Below, piece by piece: positions 6,389 through 15,031 of a DNA stretch of 22,018 nt; positions within the stretch are counted from its first letter, which is position 1, and each line of letters starts with the position of its first letter. A model generated the notes under the pieces. It was not told the DNA's origin and made no database searches. It was given only the letters and a program-made list of their open reading frames with translations. Where the stretch lies: positions 1 to 22,018 of the forward strand of contig JBNRML010000143.1 of assembly GCA_050309585.1 (NCBI GenBank), read 5' to 3'. The stretch is from Bovifimicola sp050309585 (GTDB taxonomy: Bacteria > Bacillota > Clostridia > Lachnospirales > Lachnospiraceae). The translations under genes were made by a program, and so were the position numbers.

Positions 6389-6561
6389 ATCTTCAGGGCA
6401 TGGTGAAATTCCATACCGGCGGTAAAGCCCGCGAGCGGAATCTTCAGAAAGTATAATTATTAGATGGAATAGTTTCAAGAATTTTTTCTGAATGGGAAGC
6501 ATGATTTGGTGCGACAAAGGTCAATTCCAAAGCCGACAGTAAAGTCTGGATGAAAGAAGAG
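6389..6561 (+). promoter_or_regulatory. FMN riboswitch (RFN element)
   Basis: All hallmark segments of the RFN aptamer are present in order: 'ATCTTCAGGGC' (6389-6399), 'GGTGAAATTCC' (6402-6412), 'ACCGGCGGTAAAGCCCGCGAGC' split over 6415-6436, 'GATTTGGTG' (6503-6511), then 'AGCCGACAGTAAAGTC' and 'GGATGAAAGAAGAG' to 6561. The variable arm between about 6437 and 6502 is long and A/T-rich. The aptamer binds FMN and normally shuts off riboflavin genes when FMN is plentiful. A terminator follows at 6606-6634, so control is most likely by transcription attenuation. Confidence 0.96.
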
Positions 6562-6605
6562 TTAATTAGTATATAAGCGTTAGATTATATATTGGATTAA
6601 TTAAA

Positions 6606-6634
6606 GACTCCCGAGGATATCGGGGGTCTTTTTT
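6606..6634 (+). terminator. Riboswitch-controlled attenuator of the rib operon
   Basis: GACTCCCGA (6606-6614) pairs with TCGGGGGTC (6620-6628), nine pairs including one G-U, with a five-base loop, followed directly by six T residues. It lies between the FMN aptamer and ribD. The A/T-rich stretch 6561-6605 can form an alternative stem and may take part in the switch. Confidence 0.88.
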
Positions 6635-6685
6635 GACATAAAAGTAAAAAGCCGCGAAAGTGAAGTGAAAGAGGTGACAGATAAC

Positions 6686-7855
6686 ATGTCAGACAACGTA
6701 CAAGACAGCAAACATGAAGAATATATGAAAATGGCCATAGATATAGCTAAAACAGCAATGGGTCACACTTCGCCAAACCCCTTGGTTGGATGCGTGGTTG
6801 TGAAGGATGGAAGAGTAATTAGCAAAGCCTGTCACGAGAGATATGGTGAGTATCATGCTGAGAGAAATGCACTTTTAAGATGTGAGGAGGATACGGCGGG
6901 AGCTGAGCTTTATGTTACGCTTGAGCCTTGTTGCCACTATGGAAAGACACCACCATGTACAGAGATTATCATAGAAAAGGGAATAAAAAAAGTTTATATT
7001 GGAAGTATGGATTCTAATCCACTGGTGTCTGGCAAAGGTGTTGAAATATTAAGAGAAAATGGTGTTGAAGTTGAGTGTGGAATCTGTAAGGAAGAATGTG
7101 ATAAAATGAATGAGATATTCTTCCACTTTATTGAAAATAAGACACCTTTTGTTGCGGCTAAATATGCCATGACTATTGATGGAAAGATTGCGGCATATAC
7201 TGGAGATTCAAAATGGGTAACAGGTGAAGAATCAAGAATGTATGTGCAGAATTTAAGAAAAAGATATTCAGGAATAATGGTGGGAATAAATACAGTTTTG
7301 GAGGATGACCCGATGCTTAACTGCAGAATTGAAGAGGGTGTTAATCCTGTGAGAATTATTCTTGACTCGGACCTCAGAATACCCATGGAATCAAAAATAG
7401 TAAAGACTGCCGGAGAAATAAAAACAATTATTGCCTGTTGTGAGAATAAAGTAAAAGATGAGGCAGATAAAGCAGATAAATCAGAGAAGGCAGAGAAGGC
7501 AGAGGCACTTGAAAAAATGGGTGTTGAGGTTCTGAAAATAAAAGGAAACAACCAGGACAATTCAAGGGTAAATCTTAAGGAGCTCATGAAGCTCTTGGGA
7601 GAGAGAAAGATTGACAGCATACTTTTAGAGGGGGGCGGAACAGTCAATGCTTCAGCCTTTGAGGCAAGAATAGTTTCTAAAGTGTACGCCTTTATAGCAC
7701 CTAAAATTATCATGGGAAAAGATTCAATGTCTCCTGTGTCGGGAAAAGGAATAGAGTTTATGAAGGACGCAATTGAGCTTGAAAATATAGAAATAGAAAG
7801 AATTGAAGATGATATTTTGATCAAGGGATACCCTAAGAATTCAAAGTTGAAATAA
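6686..7855 (+). CDS. ribD: Bifunctional riboflavin deaminase/reductase RibD
   Basis: 389 residues. The protein deaminates the pyrimidine made by GTP cyclohydrolase II, then reduces its ribose side chain with NADPH. The N-terminal deaminase domain (about 10-150) has zinc ligands His57 in 'HAERNAL', with catalytic Glu59, and Cys82 and Cys91 in 'EPCCHYGKTPPC'. The C-terminal reductase domain has 'KYAMTIDGKIA', 'GINTVLEDDPMLNCR' and 'LLEGGGTVNASA'. The ATG at 6686 has GAGGTG nine bases upstream; an in-frame GTG at 6665 lies before that site and is less likely. A lysine/glutamate-rich insert at about residues 254-280 is encoded by tandem 9-bp repeats. First gene of the FMN-controlled operon ribD-ribE-ribBA-ribH. 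Confidence 0.96.
   Translation: MSDNVQDSKHEEYMKMAIDIAKTAMGHTSPNPLVGCVVVKDGRVISKACHERYGEYHAERNALLRCEEDTAGAELYVTLEPCCHYGKTPPCTEIIIEKGIKKVYIGSMDSNPLVSGKGVEILRENGVEVECGICKEECDKMNEIFFHFIENKTPFVAAKYAMTIDGKIAAYTGDSKWVTGEESRMYVQNLRKRYSGIMVGINTVLEDDPMLNCRIEEGVNPVRIILDSDLRIPMESKIVKTAGEIKTIIACCENKVKDEADKADKSEKAEKAEALEKMGVEVLKIKGNNQDNSRVNLKELMKLLGERKIDSILLEGGGTVNASAFEARIVSKVYAFIAPKIIMGKDSMSPVSGKGIEFMKDAIELENIEIERIEDDILIKGYPKNSKLK
7463..7507 (+). repeat. Five tandem 9-bp units inside ribD
   Basis: The units GCAGATAAA, GCAGATAAA, TCAGAGAAG, GCAGAGAAG and GCAGAGGCA run head to tail without gaps. They encode ADK-ADK-SEK-AEK-AEA (residues 260-274), a charged linker in the reductase domain. The unit length is a multiple of three, so copy number can change without frameshift. 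Confidence 0.85.
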
Positions 7856-7899
7856 ACAAACATTTGCAATTATTAAATCATAAGGAGTGGCGGCAGAAA

Positions 7900-8547
7900 A
7901 TGTTTACAGGTCTTGTTGAAGAGATTGGAAAGGTTAAAGAAGTTAACATGGGTGGAAGCTCAGGCTCCATCATAATTGAAGCTGACAAGGTTTTGAATAA
8001 ATCCCTGGTTGGAGACAGCATTGCGGTAAATGGAGTTTGCCTTACAGCAACAGAGATTAATGGAAAATGTTTCAAGGCTGATGTTATGGCTGAGACATTC
8101 AGAAGAAGCTCACTTGGCAGGTTAAAGAGTGGCTCTTATGTGAACCTTGAGAGGGCAATGACAGCAGACGGGAGATTTGGCGGACATATTGTTTCAGGGC
8201 ACATTGATGGAACAGGGAATATTATTGATGTGAAAAAAGAAGAAAATGCTATCTGGTATACAGTTGCAGCAGATACCGGGCTGTTGAAATATATCGTGGA
8301 AAAGGGTTCCATTGCCATAGACGGAATAAGTCTTACCGTGGCTTATGTGGATGATGAATGTTTTAAGGTGTCAATAATCCCACATACACAGAAGGAAACA
8401 ATATTACAGTATAAAACCACAGGTGATATAGTAAATTTAGAATGTGATATTGTTGGAAAATATGTTGAGAAACTTTTGAGGTTTAAAGAATCTGAAAAAG
8501 AGGAAAGCAATGTTACAATGGAATTTCTTATGAAATGTGGGTTTTAG
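7900..8547 (+). CDS. ribE: Riboflavin synthase alpha subunit
   Basis: 215 residues, the usual length. It dismutates two molecules of 6,7-dimethyl-8-ribityllumazine to riboflavin plus the pyrimidine precursor. The protein is two similar beta-barrel halves. The first starts with the canonical 'MFTGLVEEIG' and has 'VNGVCLT' and 'GGHIVSGHIDG'; the second has 'IAIDGISLTV' and 'HTQKETIL'. The start at 7900 is fixed by the conserved first residues, although AGGAG (7883-7887) is 12 bases away, a long spacing. It lies 44 bases after ribD and 33 before ribBA in the operon. The C-terminus extends about 15 charged residues past the core domain. The gene is called ribE here, following the RibDEABH naming. 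Confidence 0.95.
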   Translation: MFTGLVEEIGKVKEVNMGGSSGSIIIEADKVLNKSLVGDSIAVNGVCLTATEINGKCFKADVMAETFRRSSLGRLKSGSYVNLERAMTADGRFGGHIVSGHIDGTGNIIDVKKEENAIWYTVAADTGLLKYIVEKGSIAIDGISLTVAYVDDECFKVSIIPHTQKETILQYKTTGDIVNLECDIVGKYVEKLLRFKESEKEESNVTMEFLMKCGF

Positions 8548-8580
8548 TAATATTATTTTGAGAAATGGAGGTTGATTTTA

Positions 8581-9774
8581 ATGATAGGAAAAGTAGAAGA
8601 TGCATTAGAGGATTTGAGAAAAGGAAAGGTCATTCTAGTAATTGATGACCCGGACAGGGAGAATGAAGGTGACCTTATCTGTGCGGCAGAGTTTGCAACA
8701 ACTGAAAACGTAAACTTTATGGCTTCGGATGCAAAGGGATTAATCTGCATGCCTATGAGCAGGGAATGGTGTGAGAAGCTTGGTCTTGAGCAGATGGTAA
8801 GTGAAAACACAGATAATCACTCCACAGCTTTTACAGTGTCGATTGACCATGTGGATACCACAACGGGGATTTCAGCGGTGGAAAGGTCGCTCACGGCAAT
8901 GAAAACCGTAGAGGAAGGCGCAAGGCCTGAGGATTTCAGAAGACCGGGACATATGTTTCCACTTGAGGCAAGAGAAGGAGGAGTTCTCAAGAGATCAGGG
9001 CACACAGAGGCAACTGTTGACTTATGTAAGCTTGCAGGTCTTAAGCCGGTTGGACTTTGCTGTGAAATTATGCGTGAAGACGGAACCATGATGAGAACAA
9101 CAGAGCTTTTGGAATTTGCGGAAAAACATGGACTTACGGTCATTACCATTGCAGACCTTATTAAATACAGACTTGAATTTGAGAGCCTTGTGAAAAAAGA
9201 GGCAATGGCAAAATTACCTACAAAATATGGTGAATTTAATATACACGGATATGTAAATAAGCTTAACGGTGAACATCATGTGGCACTTACAATGGGAGAT
9301 GTTTCTGATGGTGAGCCTGTGCTTTGCAGGGTACATTCAGAGTGTCTCACAGGTGATGTATTTGGCTCAGAAAGATGTGATTGCGGAGAACAGCTTGAGG
9401 AAGCAATGAAGGCCATTGCGAAAGAGGGAAGAGGCGTCCTTTTGTATCTTAGACAGGAGGGAAGAGGAATTGGGCTTATTAATAAATTAAAGGCCTATGA
9501 GCTTCAGGAAAAGGGCCTTGACACAGTGGAGGCAAATGTTAAGCTTGGATTTGCACCGGATTTAAGGGAATATGGAATTGGTGCACAAATTTTATATGAT
9601 TTGGGGGTAAAGAAGTTAAGACTTCTCACAAATAACCCAACTAAGATATCCGGTCTTTCAGGATATGGAATTACAATTGAAGAGAGAGTGCCTATACAGA
9701 TAAAGGCAGGAAAATACGATTTATTCTATTTAAAGACAAAACAGGATAAAATGAACCATATGACAGATTATTAA
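8581..9774 (+). CDS. ribBA: Fused DHBP synthase / GTP cyclohydrolase II RibBA
   Basis: 397 residues. The N-terminal half (about 1-200) makes 3,4-dihydroxy-2-butanone 4-phosphate from ribulose 5-phosphate; 'DDPDRENEGD' (22-31) and 'RSGHTEATVDLCKLAG' are its metal and substrate motifs. The C-terminal half opens GTP to start riboflavin synthesis; it has zinc ligands Cys255, Cys266 and Cys268 in 'HSECLTGDVFGSERCDCG', and 'LRQEGRGIGL' and 'LLTNNPTKI'. All key residues of both active sites appear intact. The ATG at 8581 has GGAGG nine bases upstream (8567-8571). Third gene of the FMN-controlled operon. Confidence 0.97.
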   Translation: MIGKVEDALEDLRKGKVILVIDDPDRENEGDLICAAEFATTENVNFMASDAKGLICMPMSREWCEKLGLEQMVSENTDNHSTAFTVSIDHVDTTTGISAVERSLTAMKTVEEGARPEDFRRPGHMFPLEAREGGVLKRSGHTEATVDLCKLAGLKPVGLCCEIMREDGTMMRTTELLEFAEKHGLTVITIADLIKYRLEFESLVKKEAMAKLPTKYGEFNIHGYVNKLNGEHHVALTMGDVSDGEPVLCRVHSECLTGDVFGSERCDCGEQLEEAMKAIAKEGRGVLLYLRQEGRGIGLINKLKAYELQEKGLDTVEANVKLGFAPDLREYGIGAQILYDLGVKKLRLLTNNPTKISGLSGYGITIEERVPIQIKAGKYDLFYLKTKQDKMNHMTDY

Positions 9775-9822
9775 ATCTGATACCGCGAATATAAGAATGA
9801 TCAGAAAACAGGAGGATTTATC

Positions 9823-10290
9823 ATGAAGATTTTAGAAGGAAATGTAGTAGGAAGTGGAATTAAGGTTGCAATGGTTGCAGCAAGATTTAATGAGTTTATT
9901 GTTTCGAAGCTTGTTTCAGGGGCAGAGGATGCGCTTGTAAGACACGGAGTGAATGGAGATGACATTACTCTTGCATGGGTACCAGGTTCATACGAAATCC
10001 CGGTAATTGCAAAAAAACTTGCCCAGAGTGGAAAATATGACGCTGTAATCTGTCTTGGAGCAGTTATTAAGGGGTCAACAAGTCATTATGACCTTGTTTG
10101 TGCAGAGGTGAGCAAGGGAGTTGCTGCCGTAGGGCTTGAGACGGGGGTTCCAACACTCTTTGGTGTAATCACGACAGACAACATTGAGCAGGCAATTGAG
10201 AGAGCAGGTACCAAGGCAGGCAACAAGGGATATGATGTGGCATGTGCTGCAATTGAGATGGTTAATCTCATTAAACAGGCAAAATTTTAA
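9823..10290 (+). CDS. ribH: Lumazine synthase (riboflavin synthase beta chain)
   Basis: 155 residues, typical of the family. It condenses 5-amino-6-ribitylaminouracil with dihydroxybutanone phosphate to 6,7-dimethyl-8-ribityllumazine, and usually forms 60-subunit shells or pentamers. Landmarks are 'ARFNEFI' near the start, 'WVPGSYEIPV', 'AVICLGAVIKGSTSHYD' with the catalytic His in SHYD, and 'GVITTDN'. AGGAGG lies a short distance before the ATG. Last gene of the rib operon; no T-run terminator is visible after it, and a separate promoter candidate precedes leuB. Confidence 0.97.
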   Translation: MKILEGNVVGSGIKVAMVAARFNEFIVSKLVSGAEDALVRHGVNGDDITLAWVPGSYEIPVIAKKLAQSGKYDAVICLGAVIKGSTSHYDLVCAEVSKGVAAVGLETGVPTLFGVITTDNIEQAIERAGTKAGNKGYDVACAAIEMVNLIKQAKF

Positions 10291-10297
10291 ATTTCCA

Positions 10298-10326
10298 TTG
10301 AAAAAAGTATAAAAATATTATAAAAT
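10298..10326 (+). promoter_or_regulatory. Candidate promoter for leuB-ilvD-ilvB
   Basis: TTGAAA (10298-10303) and TAAAAT (10321-10326) with a 17-base spacer, each matching the consensus in five of six bases. It sits just after ribH and about 90 bases before leuB. The DNA is very A/T-rich, so chance matches are possible. Confidence 0.45.
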
Positions 10327-10344
10327 ATTACCTAATATTCTTTT

Positions 10345-10379
10345 ATGGTGGTATTTTAGATTTTTCTATATACCACTGT
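10345..10379 (+). promoter_or_regulatory. Leader hairpin upstream of leuB
   Basis: GTGGTAT (10348-10354) pairs perfectly with ATACCAC (10370-10376); three further outer pairs, two of them G-U, extend the stem. The loop is 15 bases, A/T-rich. No T-run follows, so it is not an intrinsic terminator. It is too small for a T-box, and no function is known. Confidence 0.35.
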
Positions 10380-10416
10380 AGAATGAGCATAAAGGATACA
10401 GAAAAGAGGGATTTTC

Positions 10417-11502
10417 ATGGAATTCAACATAGCAGTAATGTCCGGTGACGGAATTGGACCGGAAATTGTTGAAGAAGCAAAAAAGGTACTTGAAACAGTA
10501 GGAAAGAAATTCGGACACATCTTTAATTTTACAGAGGTCTTAATTGGAGGAATTTCAATTGATACATATGGTGTGCCTCTCACAGATGAAGCCATTGAGA
10601 CAGCTAAAAACAGCGATGCGGTCTTGTTGGGAGCGGTCGGAGGTGTCGTCGGAAAAGATAAATGGTACGAATTAGAGCCGGGTTTAAGACCAGAGGCAGG
10701 ATTGCTTAAGATTAGAAAATCACTTTCATTATATGCAAATCTCAGACCAGCTTATCTTTACGAGGAACTTAATGAGGCTTGTCCGCTAAAAGAAGAGATT
10801 GCAAAGGCCGGCTTTGACATGGTTGTTGTGCGTGAACTCACAGGAGGTCTTTATTTTGGAGAGAGAAGCACAAAAGAAATTGATGGAAAGCTTACAGCAG
10901 TTGATACACTTACTTATACTGAGGATGAAATCAGAAGAATAGCCATTCAGGGCTTTGAAATCGCCATGAAGAGAAGAAAGAATTTAATCAGTGTTGACAA
11001 GGCAAATGTATTGGATTCTTCAAGATTATGGCAGAAAATTGTAGCTGAAGTGGCAAAGGACTATCCGGAGGTTAAGGTCACAAATATGTTGGTCGATAAC
11101 TGTGCCATGCAGTTGGTTAAAGATCCAAAGCAGTTTGACGTTATTCTTACAGAGAATATGTTTGGTGATATTTTATCAGACGAGGCAAGTATGATAACAG
11201 GTTCTATTGGAATGTTGCCATCAGCCAGTCTTGGATATGACAAGATGGGACTATATGAGCCAAGCCACGGGGCAGCACCTGATATTGCAGGAAAAGATAT
11301 TGCAAATCCTATTGCAACAATACTTTCTGCGGCAATGATGCTCAGATATTCATTTGATTTGGATAAAGAAGCAGATGCAGTTGAAGAGGCAGTTAAAAAG
11401 GTATTAAAAGACGGTATCAGAACAGTTGATATTATGTCAGAAGGAAATAAGCAGGTTGGCTGCAGGGAAATGGGAGATGCCATCTGCGAGAGAATTGCTT
11501 GA
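10417..11502 (+). CDS. leuB: 3-isopropylmalate dehydrogenase
   Basis: 361 residues, standard length. The enzyme oxidatively decarboxylates 3-isopropylmalate to the keto acid precursor of leucine, with NAD+ and a divalent metal. Seen in the sequence: 'MSGDGIGPEIV' at the N-terminus, 'LLGAVGG', the arginine-bearing 'IRKSLSLYANLRP', 'VVVRELTGGLYFG', and the metal-binding 'NMFGDILSDEASMI' from residue 247. 'GLYEPSHGAAPDIAGKDIAN' matches LeuB; this segment separates it from isocitrate dehydrogenases. GAGGG precedes the ATG. leuA, leuC and leuD are not in the window, so the leucine branch is split across the genome. Confidence 0.96.
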   Translation: MEFNIAVMSGDGIGPEIVEEAKKVLETVGKKFGHIFNFTEVLIGGISIDTYGVPLTDEAIETAKNSDAVLLGAVGGVVGKDKWYELEPGLRPEAGLLKIRKSLSLYANLRPAYLYEELNEACPLKEEIAKAGFDMVVVRELTGGLYFGERSTKEIDGKLTAVDTLTYTEDEIRRIAIQGFEIAMKRRKNLISVDKANVLDSSRLWQKIVAEVAKDYPEVKVTNMLVDNCAMQLVKDPKQFDVILTENMFGDILSDEASMITGSIGMLPSASLGYDKMGLYEPSHGAAPDIAGKDIANPIATILSAAMMLRYSFDLDKEADAVEEAVKKVLKDGIRTVDIMSEGNKQVGCREMGDAICERIA

Positions 11503-11569
11503 TTGAATAGTATGAAACATATTTTATAATGCATTTCAGGCTGCAATATGCAGCAGATAGGAGAGAAAA

Positions 11570-13240
11570 ATGGAAAGAAGAAGTGATTGTGTAACAAAGG
11601 GAGTTGCCACAGCTCCTCAGCGTTCGTTATTTAATGCTCTTGGTCTTACAGAGGAAGAAATAAGCAAACCATTAGTTGGTATTGTGAGCTCTTACAATGA
11701 AATTGTTCCAGGACATATGAATATTGATAAAATTACAGAGGCAGTCAAGATGGGTGTTGCCATGGCAGGTGGTACCCCAATCGTGTTCCCGGCAATTGCA
11801 GTCTGTGATGGTATTGCAATGGGACATGTAGGTATGAAGTATTCTCTTGTCACAAGAGATTTGATTGCGGATTCCACGGAATGTATGGCAATGGCGCATC
11901 AGTTTGATGCATTAGTTATGATTCCAAACTGTGATAAGAACGTGCCTGGTCTTCTTATGGCAGCAGCAAGACTTAATATTCCAACAGTTTTCGTAAGTGG
12001 TGGTCCAATGCTTGCAGGTCATGTTAAAGGATGTAAGACATCACTTTCAAGTATGTTCGAGGCAGTTGGTTCTTATGCGGCAGGTACAATGAGCCTTGAA
12101 GATGTGGATGATTATGTTTCGCATGCATGTCCAACCTGTGGTTCATGTTCAGGTATGTATACTGCAAACAGTATGAACTGCCTCACAGAGGCGTTGGGAA
12201 TGGCACTTCAGGGAAATGGTACAATTCCTGCTGTATACTCTGAAAGACTTAAGCTTGCAAAGCATGCCGGTATGAAGGTAATGGAAATGCTTGAGAAAAA
12301 TATTCGTCCGAGAGACATTATGACAGAAAAAGCATTTATGAATGCCCTTACAGTTGACATGGCACTTGGATGCAGTACAAACAGTATGCTTCACTTGCCT
12401 GCCATTGCTCATGAGGCAGGTGTTGAAATTAACCTCGACATAGCAAATGAAATCAGTGCAAGGACACCAAATCTTTGTCACCTTGCACCGGCAGGTCATA
12501 CATATATTGAGGAACTCAATGAAGCCGGCGGTGTATACGCTGTGATGAATGAGTTAAACAAGAAGAATTTATTAAATACAGATATAATCACAGTCACCGG
12601 TAAAACAGTGGGTGAAAACATTGCCAATGTTAAAAATAAAAATCCTGAGGTTATAAGACCTATTGAAAATCCATACAGTGAAGTAGGTGGAATTGCCGTA
12701 TTGAGAGGAAATATTGCACCAGACAGCTGTGTGGTTAAGCGTTCAGCAGTTGTACCTGAGATGTTAAAGCATGAAGGTCCGGCCAGAGTATTTGACTGTG
12801 AAGAAGATGCCATTGCAGCAATCAAAGGTGGAAAGATTGTTGCTGGAGACGTTGTGGTTATCCGTTATGAGGGACCAAAGGGTGGCCCTGGTATGAGAGA
12901 AATGCTCAACCCTACATCAGCCATTGCAGGTATGGGACTTGGCTCAACAGTTGCCCTTATTACAGATGGACGTTTTTCGGGTGCATCAAGAGGTGCTTCA
13001 ATTGGTCATGTATCACCGGAAGCAGCAGTGGGCGGTCCTATTGCACTTATTGAAGAAGGCGATATTATTAAGATTGATATCAACGCAAATACAATTAATG
13101 TAGATGTTACAGATGAAGTTTTGGCAGAGAGAAGAGCTAAATGGCAGCCAAAAGAGCCAAAGATAAAGACAGGATATCTTGCAAGATATGCCTCAATGGT
13201 ATCATCAGCAAATACAGGAGCTATTTTAAAGAATAATTAG
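11570..13240 (+). CDS. ilvD: Dihydroxy-acid dehydratase
   Basis: 556 residues. IlvD dehydrates 2,3-dihydroxy-isovalerate and its methylvalerate homologue to the keto acids of valine and isoleucine, using an Fe-S cluster. Seen: 'NEIVPGHMNID', 'VCDGIAMGHVGM', 'IPNCDKNVPG' with Cys121, 'ACPTCGSCSGMYTANSMN' with Cys193, 'LGCSTNSMLHLPA', and the C-terminal 'TDGRFSGASRG'. Gly replaces Cys in the 'VPGH' motif, as in E. coli IlvD ([4Fe-4S] type); the plant-like [2Fe-2S] enzymes have Cys there. A [4Fe-4S] cluster, oxygen-sensitive, is therefore likely, fitting an anaerobe. It starts 67 bases after leuB with an AGGAG site and is followed by ilvB after 18 bases. Confidence 0.97.
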   Translation: MERRSDCVTKGVATAPQRSLFNALGLTEEEISKPLVGIVSSYNEIVPGHMNIDKITEAVKMGVAMAGGTPIVFPAIAVCDGIAMGHVGMKYSLVTRDLIADSTECMAMAHQFDALVMIPNCDKNVPGLLMAAARLNIPTVFVSGGPMLAGHVKGCKTSLSSMFEAVGSYAAGTMSLEDVDDYVSHACPTCGSCSGMYTANSMNCLTEALGMALQGNGTIPAVYSERLKLAKHAGMKVMEMLEKNIRPRDIMTEKAFMNALTVDMALGCSTNSMLHLPAIAHEAGVEINLDIANEISARTPNLCHLAPAGHTYIEELNEAGGVYAVMNELNKKNLLNTDIITVTGKTVGENIANVKNKNPEVIRPIENPYSEVGGIAVLRGNIAPDSCVVKRSAVVPEMLKHEGPARVFDCEEDAIAAIKGGKIVAGDVVVIRYEGPKGGPGMREMLNPTSAIAGMGLGSTVALITDGRFSGASRGASIGHVSPEAAVGGPIALIEEGDIIKIDINANTINVDVTDEVLAERRAKWQPKEPKIKTGYLARYASMVSSANTGAILKNN

Positions 13241-13258
13241 GTCGGAATGGAGGATAAA

Positions 13259-14950
13259 ATGCAGTTAACAGGTTCAGAAATTATTATTGAGTGTTTAAAA
13301 GAACAGGGAGTAGACACAGTATTCGGATATCCGGGGGGAACAATTTTAAATGTATATGATGCCCTTTACAATCATTCGGATGAGATAACACATTATTTGA
13401 CATCACATGAGCAGGGTGCAGCACATGCCGCTGATGGTTACGCACGCTCAACGGGTAAGGTTGGTGTTTGTATGGCAACATCGGGTCCTGGTGCGACAAA
13501 CCTTGTTACAGGTATTGCCACAGCAAATATGGATTCAGTTCCAATGGTAATTATTACAGCTAACGTTGCTGCAACATCTTTGGGAAAGGATTCATTCCAG
13601 GAGGTAGACATTGTTGGTGTGACAATGCCTATTACAAAACACAATTATATGGTACGTGATGTAGAGAGCCTTGCTGATACATTAAGAGAAGCATTTTACG
13701 TTGCCCAGTCTGGAAGACCAGGTCCTGTACTTGTAGATATTACAAAGGATGCAACAGCTAACAAAGCAGAATATGCATACAAGGAGCCAAAGAAAATTGA
13801 GCGCTCTGTAAAGAATATCAGTGAAGAAGACATTGAAAGCGCACTTGCACTGATTGAAAAAGCTAAGAAACCATTTATCTTCGTAGGTGGCGGAGCCATC
13901 ATATCTGGAGCATCAAAGGAACTCAAAGAGTTTGTCAAAAAAGTTAATGCTCCGGTATGTGATTCTCTCATGGGAAAAGGTGCATTTGACGGAAATGATC
14001 CTTTATACACAGGTATGCTTGGTATGCACGGAACAAAGACATCAAACTTTGGTATAACAGAGTGTGACCTGCTTATTGCAATTGGTGTAAGATTCAGTGA
14101 CCGTGTTATCGGTAATGCAAAGAAATTTGCCAAGAATGCGAAAATACTTCAGATTGACATTGATCCGGCTGAAATTAACAAAAACATTCCAACAACAGCA
14201 AGTATTATTGGTGATGTTAAGGAAGTTCTCTGCAGACTCAATGCAAAACTTCCAAAATATGAGAGAAAAGAATGGTTAGAGCACATTTTCGAGCTCAAGA
14301 AACAGTATCCTTTGACTTACGTTAAAGATGAATTAAACGGACCATTCATCATGCAGAAGCTTTATGAAGTAACAAATGGTGATGCAATTATTACAACTGA
14401 GGTTGGTCAGCATCAGATGTGGGCTGCACAGTTCTATAATTACAGTAAACCAAGAACACTCATCACATCAGGTGGTGCAGGAACAATGGGATATGGTCTT
14501 GGAGCTGCCCTTGGTACAAAGGTTTCTCATAAAGACAAGGTTGTTGTAAATATTGCCGGTGACGGATGCTTCAGAATGAACTTAAATGAAATTGCAACAG
14601 CTACAAGATATAACATTCCTATTATTGAAATTGTAATTAACAACCATGTTTTAGGAATGGTTAGACAGTGGCAGACATTATTCTATGGAAAGAGATATTC
14701 AAACACAACTTTAGAGGATCAGGTTGATTTTGTTAAAATTGCAGAGGGTATGGGAGCAAAGGCTTACAGAGTCACAAAACCTGAAGAGCTTGAGCCTGTA
14801 CTTAAGGAGGCTATCTCGTTAAATATTCCTGTAGTTATTGAATGTCAGATTGGAAGCGATGACAAGGTATTCCCTATGGTTGCACCGGGAGCTCCAATCA
14901 GTGAGGCGTTCTCACAGGAAGATTTAGCAGCTAAGGGACTTGACTGTTAA
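13259..14950 (+). CDS. ilvB: Acetolactate synthase, large catalytic subunit
   Basis: 563 residues. The enzyme joins two pyruvates, or pyruvate and 2-oxobutyrate, to acetolactate or acetohydroxybutyrate, the first common step for branched-chain amino acids, using thiamine diphosphate, Mg2+ and FAD. Seen: 'MQLTGSEIIIECLKEQG', catalytic Glu51 in 'HEQGAAHAADGYAR', 'GPGATNLVTGI', 'KDSFQEVD' and the ThDP motif 'GDGCFRMNLNEI', running from Gly434 to about Asn462. The later 'LGMVRQWQ' is typical of anabolic synthases. The ATG at 13259 is chosen over 13247 because GGAGG (13249-13253) is five bases upstream and the second start matches the family N-terminus. The regulatory subunit (ilvN/H) and ilvC are not adjacent. 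Confidence 0.96.
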   Translation: MQLTGSEIIIECLKEQGVDTVFGYPGGTILNVYDALYNHSDEITHYLTSHEQGAAHAADGYARSTGKVGVCMATSGPGATNLVTGIATANMDSVPMVIITANVAATSLGKDSFQEVDIVGVTMPITKHNYMVRDVESLADTLREAFYVAQSGRPGPVLVDITKDATANKAEYAYKEPKKIERSVKNISEEDIESALALIEKAKKPFIFVGGGAIISGASKELKEFVKKVNAPVCDSLMGKGAFDGNDPLYTGMLGMHGTKTSNFGITECDLLIAIGVRFSDRVIGNAKKFAKNAKILQIDIDPAEINKNIPTTASIIGDVKEVLCRLNAKLPKYERKEWLEHIFELKKQYPLTYVKDELNGPFIMQKLYEVTNGDAIITTEVGQHQMWAAQFYNYSKPRTLITSGGAGTMGYGLGAALGTKVSHKDKVVVNIAGDGCFRMNLNEIATATRYNIPIIEIVINNHVLGMVRQWQTLFYGKRYSNTTLEDQVDFVKIAEGMGAKAYRVTKPEELEPVLKEAISLNIPVVIECQIGSDDKVFPMVAPGAPISEAFSQEDLAAKGLDC

Positions 14951-15031
14951 TATTTGTAGAGTTAGAATACATAAGGTTAATAAAATATCAAATAAATTGA
15001 TTTATGTTTTATATTTAAGGAGGATAAAAAC

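Noticed and set aside
6994..7869. 291-aa open frame on the minus strand
   Set aside because: It lies wholly antisense to ribD, is Ser/Ile/Phe-rich as expected from the complement of Lys/Glu-rich coding DNA, and has no family motif or ribosome site.
10291..10416. T-box or leader-peptide attenuator upstream of leuB
   Set aside because: The gap is too short for a T-box, the conserved T-box bulge sequence is absent, no intrinsic terminator is present and no Leu-rich leader ORF is seen.
14951..15031. Promoter between ilvB and serC
   Set aside because: The A/T-rich gap offers only weak -35/-10 matches, so no promoter is claimed; serC may be co-transcribed with ilvB.
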